Origin: an uncultured Odoribacter sp. | Lineage (GTDB): Bacteria > Bacteroidota > Bacteroidia > Bacteroidales > Marinifilaceae | Length of the DNA: 64,000 nt | Direction of reading: 5' to 3' | NCBI GenBank assembly: GCA_910588375.1 | Contig: CAJUQA010000006.1 | Coordinates: forward strand, 62,001-126,000 | Shown: positions 18,551 through 27,619 of the stretch, in pieces | How the letters are laid out: each line of letters opens with the position of its first letter | Position numbering within the stretch: the stretch's first letter is position 1 | The notes under the pieces: generated by a model | Told to the model about the DNA's origin: nothing | Database searches by the model: none | The model's input: only the letters and a program-made list of their open reading frames with translations | Position numbers and translations under genes: made by a program

Positions 18551-18982
18551 ATGGCAAAAAACGCTAAAATAGGACACGACGGTATTGTCAGAAAAGTCGC
18601 AGAAAAAGCGATGGAGGTAGTGATAGAAAATCAGTCGGCCTGTGCAGGTTGTCATGCAAAGGGTGCATGTGGTATGGCAGATGTGAAACAGAAAGTCATT
18701 ACGGCGGATCTGCCCCCTTTTCAGGTATCTCCGGGAGATAAAGTAACGGTATACGCCAGTCTGAATAATGCGGTTTATTCCGTTATTTTAGCTTATGTCA
18801 TACCGGTACTTATTATTATCGCCTTCATCTGCCTGCTTTTGCACTTCGGTGCGGGTGAAACGGCCGCAGCTTTAGGAGCGCTGGGGGGAATTGTTGTTTA
18901 TTTCACACTCCTTTATCTGAATCGCAAGCGGATCGGCAGCAAAATCAGATTTACAGTCGAAAAAAGAACTGAAGACATATAA
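18551..18982 (+). CDS. RseC/SoxR-reducing-system-like membrane protein, first gene of rnf operon
   Basis: The 143-residue protein matches the RseC/MucC family. It has a short cytosolic part with the cysteine motif SACAGCHAKGACG (about residues 34-46). Two transmembrane helices (about 75-95 and 100-120) are followed by a basic tail. In other bacteria members sit with rnf/rsx genes and take part in electron supply to regulators such as SoxR. Here the gene is 10 bp before rnfB. The Cys cluster could bind an Fe-S centre. Its precise role in Bacteroidetes is not known to me. Confidence 0.85.
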   Translation: MAKNAKIGHDGIVRKVAEKAMEVVIENQSACAGCHAKGACGMADVKQKVITADLPPFQVSPGDKVTVYASLNNAVYSVILAYVIPVLIIIAFICLLLHFGAGETAAALGALGGIVVYFTLLYLNRKRIGSKIRFTVEKRTEDI

Positions 18983-18992
18983 TTTATAAAAC

Positions 18993-19832
18993 ATGAATAC
19001 GATTGTTATTACTATCATTTCTTTGTGTGCCATTGGTATCGCCTCGGCAGTGATACTCTATTTCGTTGCACAAAAATTCAAAGTGGAGGAAGATCCGCGC
19101 ATCGACACAGTAGAAGGCCTCCTTCCTGGAGCCAATTGCGGAGGCTGCGGATATCCGGGATGCCGGGGATTGGCAGAAGCTGCCGTAAAATCGGAAAACA
19201 TGGACGGCATTTTTTGTCCCGTGGGAGGAAGTGAGGTGATGAATAAAGTGGCTGTCGCTTTAGGACGCGAAGTAGCCGTACAGGCACCCAAAATTGCCGT
19301 AGTGAGATGTAACGGAAGTTGTAGCAACCGTCCCCGTACCAGCGTATATGACGGTGCCCGTTCCTGTGCCGTGGAACACTCTCTGTATGTCGGCGACACC
19401 GCTTGTGCATTCGGCTGTCTGGGTTGCGGAGACTGTGTGGCTGCCTGCCCGTTTGACGCTATCCACATGAACAAAGAAACCGGTTTGCCGGAAGTAGACG
19501 AAACCAAATGTGTCGCTTGCGGCGCTTGTGCGAAAGCGTGTCCCCGCAACATCATTGAACTACGCAACAAAGGTCCCAAAGACCGCTGGGTATTCGTATC
19601 TTGTGTCAATAAAGACAAAGGTGCCGTAGCCCGCAAAGCTTGTACGGCAGCCTGTATCGGTTGCATGAAATGTGCCAAAGAATGTCCGTTCGATGCCATT
19701 ACCGTTGAAAACAATCTGGCTTACATCGATTATACGAAATGCCGTCTGTGCCGGAAGTGTGTCGCTGTTTGTCCTACGGGTGCCATCCATGAAGTGAATT
19801 TCCCGGAAAGAAAGATAACTGAAAAATTATAG
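18993..19832 (+). CDS. rnfB: Electron transport complex subunit RnfB
   Basis: The 279-residue protein has an N-terminal membrane helix (1-24). The Fe-S domain GANCGGCGYPGCRG follows near 46-59. Four ferredoxin-type 4Fe-4S motifs come next: CLGCGDCVAACP, CVACGACAKACP, CIGCMKCAKECP and CRLCRKCVAVCP. Four clusters is the longer form known from clostridia and Bacteroidetes, against two in proteobacterial RnfB. It accepts electrons from reduced ferredoxin at the cytoplasmic side and passes them into the complex. It is translated 20 bp ahead of rnfC. Confidence 0.95.
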   Translation: MNTIVITIISLCAIGIASAVILYFVAQKFKVEEDPRIDTVEGLLPGANCGGCGYPGCRGLAEAAVKSENMDGIFCPVGGSEVMNKVAVALGREVAVQAPKIAVVRCNGSCSNRPRTSVYDGARSCAVEHSLYVGDTACAFGCLGCGDCVAACPFDAIHMNKETGLPEVDETKCVACGACAKACPRNIIELRNKGPKDRWVFVSCVNKDKGAVARKACTAACIGCMKCAKECPFDAITVENNLAYIDYTKCRLCRKCVAVCPTGAIHEVNFPERKITEKL

Positions 19833-19853
19833 TAAATTTTAAATTTATACATT

Positions 19854-21185
19854 GTGTTAAAGACATTTAAAATCGGAGGCGTACATCCGCCCGAGAATAA
19901 ATTATCCTCAGGCGAGAAGATTCAGATTCTACCTGTTCCCGAACAGGTTATCATCCCGCTGGGGCAACACATCGGAGCTCCTGCAACACCGATAGTACAA
20001 AAAGGTGACACCGTGAAGGCAGGACAATTGATTGCTACCGCAACAGGTTTTGTTTCGGCCAACATTCACAGTTCGGTATCCGGAACAGTCGTTGCAGTAG
20101 ATAGCGTTACGGATGCAGCAGGTTTATCAAAACCTGCCATTACGATAAAAGTGGAAGGAGATGACTGGGAAGCAGACATCGACCGCTCCGCCAAAACAGA
20201 ACACAACATCACGCTTTCGCGCGAAGAAATTGTGAAAGCCATTAGTGCCGCAGGTATTGTAGGTATGGGCGGCGCCACATTCCCGACTCAGGTAAAACTC
20301 TCCCCCCCTCCCGGTTCCAAAGCCGAAATCCTAATCATCAACGGAGTGGAGTGCGAACCCTATCTGACAGCCGACCACCGGATTATGCTTGAAAAAGCGG
20401 AAGAAATCGTTGTTGGCGTTCAGATTCTGATGAAAGCCATTGATGTGAAACGGGCCGTCATCGGCATCGAAAACAACAAACGGGACGCCATTGAAAAATT
20501 ACAGAGTCTGACAGCCAAAACACTGGGTGTGGAAGTCTGCCCTCTTAAAGTAAAATATCCCCAGGGAGGTGAAAAACAGCTTATCAAAGCCACGACAGGC
20601 CGGGCGGTACCCTCAGGAGCCCTTCCGATTGCTGTCGGAGCCGTTGTACAGAACGCCGGAACAGCCTTGGCGGTCTACGAAGCAGTGATGAAACACAAAC
20701 CTCTGATTGAGAGAGTGGTTACCGTTACCGGAAAATCGGTGAAAAAGCCGGGCAATTACCTTTGCCGTATCGGAACGCCCATATCCAAACTGATAGAAGC
20801 AGCCGGAGGACTTCCGGAAGATACGGTTAAAATCATTGGCGGTGGACCTATGATGGGACGGGCGATGGTGAATCCAGACTCCCCCATCCTGAAAGGGACA
20901 AGCGGCGTTTTAATCGTGAATGACAAAGAAGGCGCCCGCAAACCGAGCCGCAACTGCATCCGTTGTTCCAAATGCGTATCAGCCTGCCCGATGGGATTGG
21001 AGCCCTACTTGCTGATGACACTGGCAGACCACAACATGCTGGAACAAATGGAAACGGAAAAAATCATGGATTGCATCGAATGCGGTTCCTGTAGCTTCAC
21101 CTGTCCGGCCAACCGTCCGCTCTTGGACTACATCCGTTTAGGCAAAGCACGAACCGGCGCCATGATCCGGAACAAAAAAAAATAA
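19854..21185 (+). CDS. rnfC: Electron transport complex subunit RnfC (GTG start)
   Basis: The 443-residue protein starts at a GTG codon (19854), the only start in frame that gives the conserved N-terminus LKTFKIGGVHPPENK. It contains the NADH/FMN-binding Complex-I 51-kDa-like region (about 130-350, with NGVECEPYLTADHR) and an SLBB-like segment. Two C-terminal 4Fe-4S motifs are present, CIRCSKCVSACPMG and CIECGSCSFTCPANRP. RnfC is the peripheral NAD-reducing subunit. The non-ATG start may lower its translation relative to rnfB. rnfD follows after 36 bp. Confidence 0.95.
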   Translation: MLKTFKIGGVHPPENKLSSGEKIQILPVPEQVIIPLGQHIGAPATPIVQKGDTVKAGQLIATATGFVSANIHSSVSGTVVAVDSVTDAAGLSKPAITIKVEGDDWEADIDRSAKTEHNITLSREEIVKAISAAGIVGMGGATFPTQVKLSPPPGSKAEILIINGVECEPYLTADHRIMLEKAEEIVVGVQILMKAIDVKRAVIGIENNKRDAIEKLQSLTAKTLGVEVCPLKVKYPQGGEKQLIKATTGRAVPSGALPIAVGAVVQNAGTALAVYEAVMKHKPLIERVVTVTGKSVKKPGNYLCRIGTPISKLIEAAGGLPEDTVKIIGGGPMMGRAMVNPDSPILKGTSGVLIVNDKEGARKPSRNCIRCSKCVSACPMGLEPYLLMTLADHNMLEQMETEKIMDCIECGSCSFTCPANRPLLDYIRLGKARTGAMIRNKKK

Positions 21186-21221
21186 CCCAGGAACTCATTC
21201 CAAACTTTCAAATTAAACAGT

Positions 21222-22208
21222 ATGAATAAATTATTGATATCCCCCTCTCCCCACGTTCACAGTGGCGATTCCATAGAGAAGAATATGTACGGGGTTTTGA
21301 TTGCGCTCATCCCTGCATTTATCTGCTCTGTCTTGTTTTTCGGGATGGGGGCACTGGTCGTGACGTTAACATCCGTTATCGCCTGTCTGCTTTTTGAATA
21401 TCTGATTCAAAAATTCCTATTAAAACAACAACCGACGGTTTTAGACGGTTCCGCCCTCATTACGGGTGTACTTCTGGCTTTCAACGTTCCTTCCAATTTG
21501 CCGGTATGGATTATCATCATCGGCGCATTGGTGGCCATCGGCATCGGTAAAATGAGCTTCGGCGGCCTGGGATGCAACATTTTCAATCCGGCCTTGGTGG
21601 GACGTGTATTCCTGCTGATTTCTTTTCCGGTACAAATGACTACGTGGCCGGTAGCTGCAGGTTTCAACACATCCTATCTTGATGCAACAACCGGAGCCAC
21701 TCCGCTGGCCTTACTGAAAGAAGCCCTGAAAACCGGACAATCAGTCAGTGACATAATGACCTCCGGAGCTGTCGGCAGCTACCGCGACCTATTCTTGGGC
21801 AACATGGGGGGCAGTTTGGGTGAAATCGCCGCTATCGCCCTCTTGATTGGCCTCGTATTCATGTTATTCCGCAAAATCATTACCTGGCACATTCCGGTAA
21901 CGATTTTCGCCACCGTATTCGTATTTACAGGAATCTTACATTTATGCAATCCGGCACAATTTGCCGACCCGATATTCCATTTACTTACAGGAGGTTTGAT
22001 GCTGGGCGCCATCTTCATGGCCACCGATTACGTCACCTCTCCAATGAGTAACAAAGGAATGATTATCTACGGCATCGGCATCGGTATCATCACCGTTGTT
22101 ATCCGTGTGTTCGGGGCTTATCCTGAGGGAATGTCCTTTGCCATATTGATTATGAACGCTTTCACGCCTCTAATCAACCGGTATTGTAAACCCGAACGAT
22201 TTGCTTAA
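21222..22208 (+). CDS. rnfD: Electron transport complex subunit RnfD
   Basis: The 328-residue polytopic membrane protein starts with the conserved SPSPHVHSGDSIEKNMYGV. Several transmembrane helices include LDGSALITGVLLAFNVP and FNPALVGRVFLLISFP. The motif LDATTGATPLALLKE (about 148-162) contains the threonine in S/TGATP that receives covalently bound FMN. RnfD with RnfG forms the membrane flavin path. Length and motif order are complete. Confidence 0.95.
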   Translation: MNKLLISPSPHVHSGDSIEKNMYGVLIALIPAFICSVLFFGMGALVVTLTSVIACLLFEYLIQKFLLKQQPTVLDGSALITGVLLAFNVPSNLPVWIIIIGALVAIGIGKMSFGGLGCNIFNPALVGRVFLLISFPVQMTTWPVAAGFNTSYLDATTGATPLALLKEALKTGQSVSDIMTSGAVGSYRDLFLGNMGGSLGEIAAIALLIGLVFMLFRKIITWHIPVTIFATVFVFTGILHLCNPAQFADPIFHLLTGGLMLGAIFMATDYVTSPMSNKGMIIYGIGIGIITVVIRVFGAYPEGMSFAILIMNAFTPLINRYCKPERFA

Positions 22209-22236
22209 TGTTCTATCTGTCTATAATTAAAAAATT

Positions 22237-22926
22237 ATGGGAAAAAAATTAGAGTCAAACTTTAAAAATATGGTATTGGTGTTATTCAGCGTAACACTTA
22301 TATCCTCGGCTGCTGTAGCTTATGTCAATTCATTGACCATCGCTTCTATCAACAAAGCCAAAGAAACCAAACAGGCCAATGCCATTCGCCAGGTTATCCC
22401 CGGGGCATTCAATAACGACCCGGTAGCCGATACCTGGAAAGTAGAAACACCCGACGGCGGAACATTGGAATTCTTTCCGGCAAAACAAGACGGAGAAACA
22501 GTGGGAACTGCCGTAAAAACCTATACGAAAAACGGATTCGGAGGAGAAGTATGGCTAATGGTCGGTTTCAATCCCGACGGCAGCATCTCCAATTATTCCG
22601 TATTGGAACACAAAGAAACTCCGGGGCTGGGTTCTAAAATGGACCAATGGTTCACTAAAGACGGCAAAGGCAGTATCATCGGGAAAAAACCCGGTACGAC
22701 CGGCTTGAAAGTCAAAAAAGACGGTGGGGACGTAGACGCCATTACCGCAGCCACCATCTCTTCCCGGGCATTTTTGGATGCCGTAAACCGGGCTTCTGCC
22801 GCTTTGGCCGGGAACGCCGACGTATATTCGGGCGCGACCCCAAAGGCAACTCCCGATACGACACAAGCCGTATGCGGGAAAAAAGCAACCTGCGACTCGC
22901 TTTGCAACCAGAACTGCAAGCATTAA
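22237..22926 (+). CDS. rnfG: Electron transport complex subunit RnfG with cysteine-rich tail
   Basis: The 229-residue protein has one N-terminal membrane anchor (about 10-30) and a periplasmic FMN-binding domain. Family text includes GFGGEVWLMVGFNPDG and ETPGLGSKMDQWF. The flavinylation site is ITAATISS near 169-176, where Thr replaces the usual Ser and Ala the Gly of SGATxT. Unusually, the C-terminus after residue 200 ends in a short tail with four cysteines (VCGKKATCDSLCNQNCKH) that is absent from textbook RnfG. The tail could bind metal or form disulfides in the periplasm. rnfE follows at 34 bp. Confidence 0.93.
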   Translation: MGKKLESNFKNMVLVLFSVTLISSAAVAYVNSLTIASINKAKETKQANAIRQVIPGAFNNDPVADTWKVETPDGGTLEFFPAKQDGETVGTAVKTYTKNGFGGEVWLMVGFNPDGSISNYSVLEHKETPGLGSKMDQWFTKDGKGSIIGKKPGTTGLKVKKDGGDVDAITAATISSRAFLDAVNRASAALAGNADVYSGATPKATPDTTQAVCGKKATCDSLCNQNCKH

Positions 22927-22959
22927 CTTTAGATAAAATCAAATACTATCACCTGAAAT

Positions 22960-23547
22960 ATGAGTAATTTGTCAAACTTAACACGGGGATTATTTAAAGA
23001 AAATCCGACTTTCGTACTTTTGTTGGGAATGTGTCCTACCCTGGGAGTCACCACATCCGCCATCAACGGTATGGGTATGGGATTGGCCACCGCATTCGTA
23101 CTGGTAATGTCCAATCTTGTAATTTCATTGGTTGCCAACAGCATACCGGATAAAATCCGTATTCCTTCATTTATCGTAATCATAGCGGCATTCGTAACCA
23201 TCGTAGACATGTCCATGGCAGCTTATCTGCCCTCCCTGCACGAATCATTAGGCTTATTTATTCCGCTAATCGTTGTAAACTGTATCGTCTTGGGACGGGC
23301 TGAGGCCTTTGCTTCCAAAAACGGCGCTTTCGCCTCCATGTTGGACGGTCTGGGCATGGGATTAGGCTTCACAATGAGCTTAACCATCTTAGGATGCGTA
23401 CGGGAACTATTAGGAAGCGGAAAGATATTCAACCTACCGGTTTTCAATGAAAACTACGGTATGCTGGTTTTCGTCCTGGCTCCCGGAGCCTTTCTGGCAT
23501 TAGGCTACCTGATCGCTTTCATCAACCGTATCCGAAAAACCAATTGA
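22960..23547 (+). CDS. rnfE: Electron transport complex subunit RnfE
   Basis: The 195-residue integral membrane protein has about six helices. It shows the family start LTRGLFKENPTFVLLLGMCPTLGV and NCIVLGRAEAFASKNG. Conserved cysteines (in GMCPTLGV and VNCIVLG) coordinate the intramembrane iron centre shared with RnfA. It is homologous and inverted in topology to RnfA, the next gene 30 bp downstream. Confidence 0.95.
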   Translation: MSNLSNLTRGLFKENPTFVLLLGMCPTLGVTTSAINGMGMGLATAFVLVMSNLVISLVANSIPDKIRIPSFIVIIAAFVTIVDMSMAAYLPSLHESLGLFIPLIVVNCIVLGRAEAFASKNGAFASMLDGLGMGLGFTMSLTILGCVRELLGSGKIFNLPVFNENYGMLVFVLAPGAFLALGYLIAFINRIRKTN

Positions 23548-23576
23548 CCGCTCTTAATCACTGCAAATTTTAGACT

Positions 23577-24149
23577 ATGGAATACATATTAATCTTCATC
23601 GCAGCCGTATTTGTCAACAACATCGTATTGGCTCAATTCTTAGGCATATGTCCTTTCCTGGGCGTATCCAAAAAAGTATCCACGGCACTGGGTATGACCG
23701 GAGCCGTCACTTTCGTAATGGTACTGGCCACCCTGGTGACATTCATCGTACAGAAAACCATATTGGACCCTTTCAACATCGGTTTTATGCAAACCATCAC
23801 CTTCATTCTGATTATCGCCGCATTGGTACAGATGGTGGAAATCATTCTGAAAAAGGTGAGCCCGGCCCTCTACCAGGCACTGGGCGTATTCTTGCCGTTA
23901 ATTACGACAAACTGCGCTGTATTGGGTGTCGCCATCATGGTAATCCAGAAAGAATTCAACCTGCTTGAATCCATCGTATTCGCAGCATCCATCGCTATCG
24001 GCTTCGGTTTGGCACTGACCATCTTCGCCGGTATCCGCGAACAACTGAACCTGGTAAATGTCCCCAAAGGCATGCAAGGTTCCCCCATCGCTTTGGTTAC
24101 CGCCGGATTACTGGCCATGGCTTTCATGGGATTCTCCGGCATCGTATAA
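23577..24149 (+). CDS. rnfA: Electron transport complex subunit RnfA
   Basis: The 190-residue membrane protein starts MEYILIFIAAVFVNNIVLAQFLGICPFLGVSKK-like (cysteine in GICPFLG). It carries LITTNCAVLGVAI, the two motifs that hold the intramembrane 2Fe-2S or iron centre with RnfE. Six predicted helices and length match the family. It ends the operon; a terminator hairpin begins 9 bp after the stop. Confidence 0.95.
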   Translation: MEYILIFIAAVFVNNIVLAQFLGICPFLGVSKKVSTALGMTGAVTFVMVLATLVTFIVQKTILDPFNIGFMQTITFILIIAALVQMVEIILKKVSPALYQALGVFLPLITTNCAVLGVAIMVIQKEFNLLESIVFAASIAIGFGLALTIFAGIREQLNLVNVPKGMQGSPIALVTAGLLAMAFMGFSGIV

Positions 24150-24157
24150 TCATTCTT

Positions 24158-24206
24158 CACGGATTTCACTCATATCTACGGAAAGTGAAATCCGTGTATT
24201 ATTTTT
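24158..24206 (+). terminator. Rho-independent terminator of the rnf operon
   Basis: CACGGATTTCACT (24158-24170) pairs perfectly with AGTGAAATCCGTG (24184-24196) across a 13-nt loop and is followed by TATTATTTTTCC. The following lipoprotein gene starts 8 bp further on. Confidence 0.8.
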
Positions 24207-24213
24207 CCGGGAT

Positions 24214-25458
24214 ATGAAAAAGTTGGCTTCTTTCTTTCTCATTTTATACCATCTGTTCTCCTGTTCTTCAATTCACACAGTAGATGAACCGGATCCGGAA
24301 CTTACTCCGGGAAAAACAGAAACGGAAATCGAAATCCTGCTCGGGACAAAGCCGGACAGCATCCGTCTCGGCAGCAGCGCCCAACTTTCAATGAGAGTGA
24401 TTCAAAACACCTCCGTATCTCTTTTCAACCTCACTATCGACACAATAGGCAAATTCGAACTGGAAATCGACGATAAAGATTTCAGCCAGGTGACCTCCCT
24501 ATTGCCCGATCTGAATTATACCGTAAAATTCACACCCCAGGAAGAAGGATACGCCGGAATAACCTTTTTAGTGGTCAATGAAAAAGGCGACTCCTGTTCA
24601 AAAGACATTGAACTCTACACCTATTCCCCAAAACCCACCATCGAATTCAGCAGCTGCCCGGACACGCTCAGCGTCAGCGAATCCGCGGAACTCCGTTTTA
24701 CAGTCAAAGGGGTAACGGGAGAAGAATACACCTTGCATATAGACACCGTCGTCCCCGAATTCAGAGCACCCTTAGCCTCGGATGCCGACGGCAAACGTGA
24801 ACTTTTGCACCGGGGCGCCACACTCAGCGTCAACGGACGGCCTTTGGAAGATTCGATAAAACTACGGGCCGGATACACCAACATACTCCGCTTTTCCAAT
24901 CCCCAGGCAATAGGCAACTACCACATATCCCTCACTTGCACCGACAAAAGAGGAAAAACAATCAAAGGGTCCAAAAGCTTTCATATCCGCTCAACGGAAA
25001 AAATCACTGTCCAATTTTACAACGTCGACCCGCAAAAAGACTTGGAAATCCAAAAGGAAAACTTCTACGAAACCCTAAACCGGGAATACAGCCACAACCC
25101 TCTTTCTCCGGTCTTTAAAGACCAGGAAACCGATTCCGTCTCCTGGCGCATCCATCCCAGGGAAGTCAACATATGGAGCATCCGCGGAAAAGGATTGACC
25201 TTTCATATCGAACAAAAAGGAAACAACGAATTCTACTTCCCGGCAGATGCCATTACATACGACAAAACAAAAGCCCCGTTGACCCCGGAAATCGACGGCA
25301 AAGACATCAATCAGACATTACTGGGAAGCGGCTTCCACGGCATTCTATTCTTCTACCAACAGGAGCGTCCCTGCGAAGCCGATATCACCTATCGTCTGAC
25401 AATAATAGACCGTTGGGGACAAAAAACATCAATCGACTTTCCCGTACACACTTATTAA
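24214..25458 (+). CDS. Unknown lipoprotein with tandem Ig-like beta-sandwich regions
   Basis: The longer frame that opens inside rnfA is rejected. The ATG at 24214 follows the rnf terminator and begins a proper lipoprotein signal (FFLILYHLFSCSS, lipid Cys near residue 17). The 414-residue product shows repeated segments with alternating hydrophobic pattern such as LNYTVKFTPQEEGYAGITF and FRLS-type LRFTVKGVTGEEYTLHI. These resemble bacterial Ig-like or DUF3872/TraQ-like beta-sandwiches. I do not recognise a specific family. It overlaps the convergent HAD gene by 30 bp at its 3' end, and no operon partner is visible. It is likely envelope-attached. Confidence 0.7.
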   Translation: MKKLASFFLILYHLFSCSSIHTVDEPDPELTPGKTETEIEILLGTKPDSIRLGSSAQLSMRVIQNTSVSLFNLTIDTIGKFELEIDDKDFSQVTSLLPDLNYTVKFTPQEEGYAGITFLVVNEKGDSCSKDIELYTYSPKPTIEFSSCPDTLSVSESAELRFTVKGVTGEEYTLHIDTVVPEFRAPLASDADGKRELLHRGATLSVNGRPLEDSIKLRAGYTNILRFSNPQAIGNYHISLTCTDKRGKTIKGSKSFHIRSTEKITVQFYNVDPQKDLEIQKENFYETLNREYSHNPLSPVFKDQETDSVSWRIHPREVNIWSIRGKGLTFHIEQKGNNEFYFPADAITYDKTKAPLTPEIDGKDINQTLLGSGFHGILFFYQQERPCEADITYRLTIIDRWGQKTSIDFPVHTY

Positions 25459-26079
25459 CCGGTCGTAGCTGAAATCACGGAAATCCGGAATCACTGCATC
25501 CGCTTTATCGCGTATGGTTTCCGGAGGATTCGTGGTGGCCAGACCGATCACCTTCATTCCGGCTCCTCTCCCGGCCTTCAAACCGGAAAAAGAATCTTCA
25601 AAAACAACACACCGGGCAGGGGCGTACTGCAATTCCTTCGCCGCTAACAAATAACATTCCGGATCCGGCTTGGAACGGGTAATCTTATCGGCCGTAACAA
25701 TCACGTCAAACCATTCCTTCAATTGAGGAAGCACCCGATACACCTCTGCCATCTTCTCCTCGTTCGAACTCGTCACAATCGCCAACTTCACCCCATGCGC
25801 CTTTAAATCCTGAATAAACCCATCGGCGCCAGCTATAAACCGGAAAGGCATCTGTCGCTCAAAATCACTGAGGCTCCGTATAACCCTCTCCGCCTGCTCC
25901 TTCTCCGGAAAATAAGTTGCCAGCAAATCTGTCAACGTCCGCCCCTTCACCTTTGCTGTAAAATCGGGAACATCCGGACAAAACAAACGCCCCTGCTCCC
26001 CCCAGAATCGGGAATACAAACCTTCCGTATCCAAAATCACGCCGTCCAAATCAAACAACCCGGCTATATTTCCTTTCAT
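25429..26079 (-). CDS. HAD-superfamily sugar-phosphate phosphatase / beta-phosphoglucomutase-like
   Basis: The 216-residue cytoplasmic protein has the HAD motifs in order. Motif I is LFDLDGVILDTE (Asp nucleophile and acid/base Asp), motif II lies in IVTSSNEEKMAEV, the Lys is in TRSKPDPECY, and motif IV is VVFEDSFSGLKAG. The C1 alpha-helical cap follows motif I. Members hydrolyse or isomerise small phosphosugars (YhcW/PgmB-like). The substrate is not decidable. Its 3' end overlaps the convergent lipoprotein gene by 30 bp. Confidence 0.88.
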   Translation of the reverse strand: MKGNIAGLFDLDGVILDTEGLYSRFWGEQGRLFCPDVPDFTAKVKGRTLTDLLATYFPEKEQAERVIRSLSDFERQMPFRFIAGADGFIQDLKAHGVKLAIVTSSNEEKMAEVYRVLPQLKEWFDVIVTADKITRSKPDPECYLLAAKELQYAPARCVVFEDSFSGLKAGRGAGMKVIGLATTNPPETIRDKADAVIPDFRDFSYDRLISVYGKVD

Positions 26080-26155
26080 ACATACCTATTTTATTTACCA
26101 GCCCCTAAATTACGCAAAAATTTACTGTCAACGCCCGTATCTGAAAAATATATAA

Positions 26156-26163
26156 TACTTTTG
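26156..26163 (+). promoter_or_regulatory. -7 element upstream of the tRNA nucleotidyltransferase gene
   Basis: TACTTTTG matches TAnnTTTG about 46 bp before the ATG at 26209. No good -33 TTTG is present at the usual distance. Confidence 0.45.
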
Positions 26164-26208
26164 CAAAACAGAAAACCGGACAAAATAAGCCGGACAAAAT
26201 AGCCTGAC

Positions 26209-27615
26209 ATGAAAGAATACCTGCAACACCCTGTATTCAACGTACTATCCGAAATTGCACAAGAAAAAAACGCCGAAATCTATGTCATCGGCGGATATGT
26301 ACGCGACTTGCTGTTGCACCGCCCGTCAAAAGATATCGACATCGTTGTCCGGGGAAACGGCATCGAACTGGCACAGGCCGCCGCAAGTAAATTAGGAAAC
26401 CCCAACGTATCGGTATTCAAAAACTTCGGGACAGCCATGTTCCACTACAAAGGGGTGGAAATAGAATTTGTCGGGGCACGCAAAGAATCATACCGGGCCA
26501 ACTCCCGCAAACCCATCGTGGAAGAAGGCACCATCGAAGACGACCAGAAACGCAGAGACTTCACCATCAATGCCTTAGCCATCTCATTAAACAAATCCGA
26601 CTACGGTCGGTTAGTCGACCCTTTCGGCGGATTACAACATTTGGAGGAACGCCTGATAAAAACCCCGCTGGAACCGGGTATCACCTTCTCCGACGACCCC
26701 CTGCGCATGATGCGCGCCATCCGGTTCGCCTCCCAGCTGAACTTCAAAATAGAAAAAGAGACATTCAAGGCCATACAAGCCTACAACGACCGTTTGTCCA
26801 TCGTTTCAATGGAACGGATCATGGATGAATTCAACAAAATCATGCTCTCCCCGGAACCCTCCAAAGGCATTCTGTTGCTGGACGAAAGCGGGCTGCTGGA
26901 ACAATTCTTTCCCGAACTGACAGCCCTCAAAGGAGTGGAAACCATCCACGGCATCGGACACAAAGACAACTTTTATCACACATTGACCGTCCTCGACACC
27001 CTCTCGCTCTACTCCCAAGACCTCTGGTTACGATGGGCGGCCTTACTGCACGACATCGCCAAACCCGTAACCAAAAAATTCATACAGGGACAAGGCTGGA
27101 CCTTCTATGGACACAACCACGTCGGAGAACGCATGGTGGCACGCATCTTCAACCGCCTGAAACTCCCCCAGAATGAAAAAATGAAATATGTGCAGAAACT
27201 GGTAAACCTCCACATGCGTCCCATTGTCCTGAGCGAAGAAATAGTAACCGACTCCGCCGTACGCCGCTTGCTCTTCGATGCCGGAAACGACATCGACGAC
27301 CTGATGACCTTGGCCGAAGCCGACATCACCTCCAAAAACGAGGAAAAAGTCAAACGCTTCCTTGCCAACTTCAAAATCGTACGTCAAAAACTAAAAGAAG
27401 TCGAAGAAAAAGATTCGATACGCAACTTTCAACCACCCATCAGCGGGGAAGAAATCATCGCCACATTCAATCTGCCCCCCTGCCGCCTCATCGGAGACAT
27501 AAAAAACGCCATCAAAGAAGCCATTCTCGACGGCATTATCGGCAACAACCCGGAAGAAGCCCGCAAATACATGTTTAAAATCGCTGCGGAATTAGGCGTT
27601 TCCCCCGTCCAGTGA
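26209..27615 (+). CDS. cca: CCA tRNA nucleotidyltransferase / poly(A) polymerase family with HD domain
   Basis: The 468-residue protein has the class-II nucleotidyltransferase head: YVIGGYVRDLLLHRPSKDID with GG and the metal-binding Asp pair at about 25-47. RRDFTINALA and the neck region follow. An HD phosphohydrolase domain occupies about 245-370 (ALLHDIAKP, HNHVG). This is the usual layout of Bacteroidetes CCA-adding enzymes. It adds or repairs the 3' CCA end of tRNAs, consistent with the tRNA gene of this window lacking an encoded CCA. It ends 4 bp from the convergent lipid-kinase gene. Confidence 0.92.
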   Translation: MKEYLQHPVFNVLSEIAQEKNAEIYVIGGYVRDLLLHRPSKDIDIVVRGNGIELAQAAASKLGNPNVSVFKNFGTAMFHYKGVEIEFVGARKESYRANSRKPIVEEGTIEDDQKRRDFTINALAISLNKSDYGRLVDPFGGLQHLEERLIKTPLEPGITFSDDPLRMMRAIRFASQLNFKIEKETFKAIQAYNDRLSIVSMERIMDEFNKIMLSPEPSKGILLLDESGLLEQFFPELTALKGVETIHGIGHKDNFYHTLTVLDTLSLYSQDLWLRWAALLHDIAKPVTKKFIQGQGWTFYGHNHVGERMVARIFNRLKLPQNEKMKYVQKLVNLHMRPIVLSEEIVTDSAVRRLLFDAGNDIDDLMTLAEADITSKNEEKVKRFLANFKIVRQKLKEVEEKDSIRNFQPPISGEEIIATFNLPPCRLIGDIKNAIKEAILDGIIGNNPEEARKYMFKIAAELGVSPVQ

Positions 27616-27619
27616 AATC

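Noticed and set aside
24058..24213. 52-residue N-terminal extension of the lipoprotein gene into rnfA
   Set aside because: It overlaps the end of rnfA and the rnf terminator. The ATG at 24214 begins a normal lipoprotein signal.
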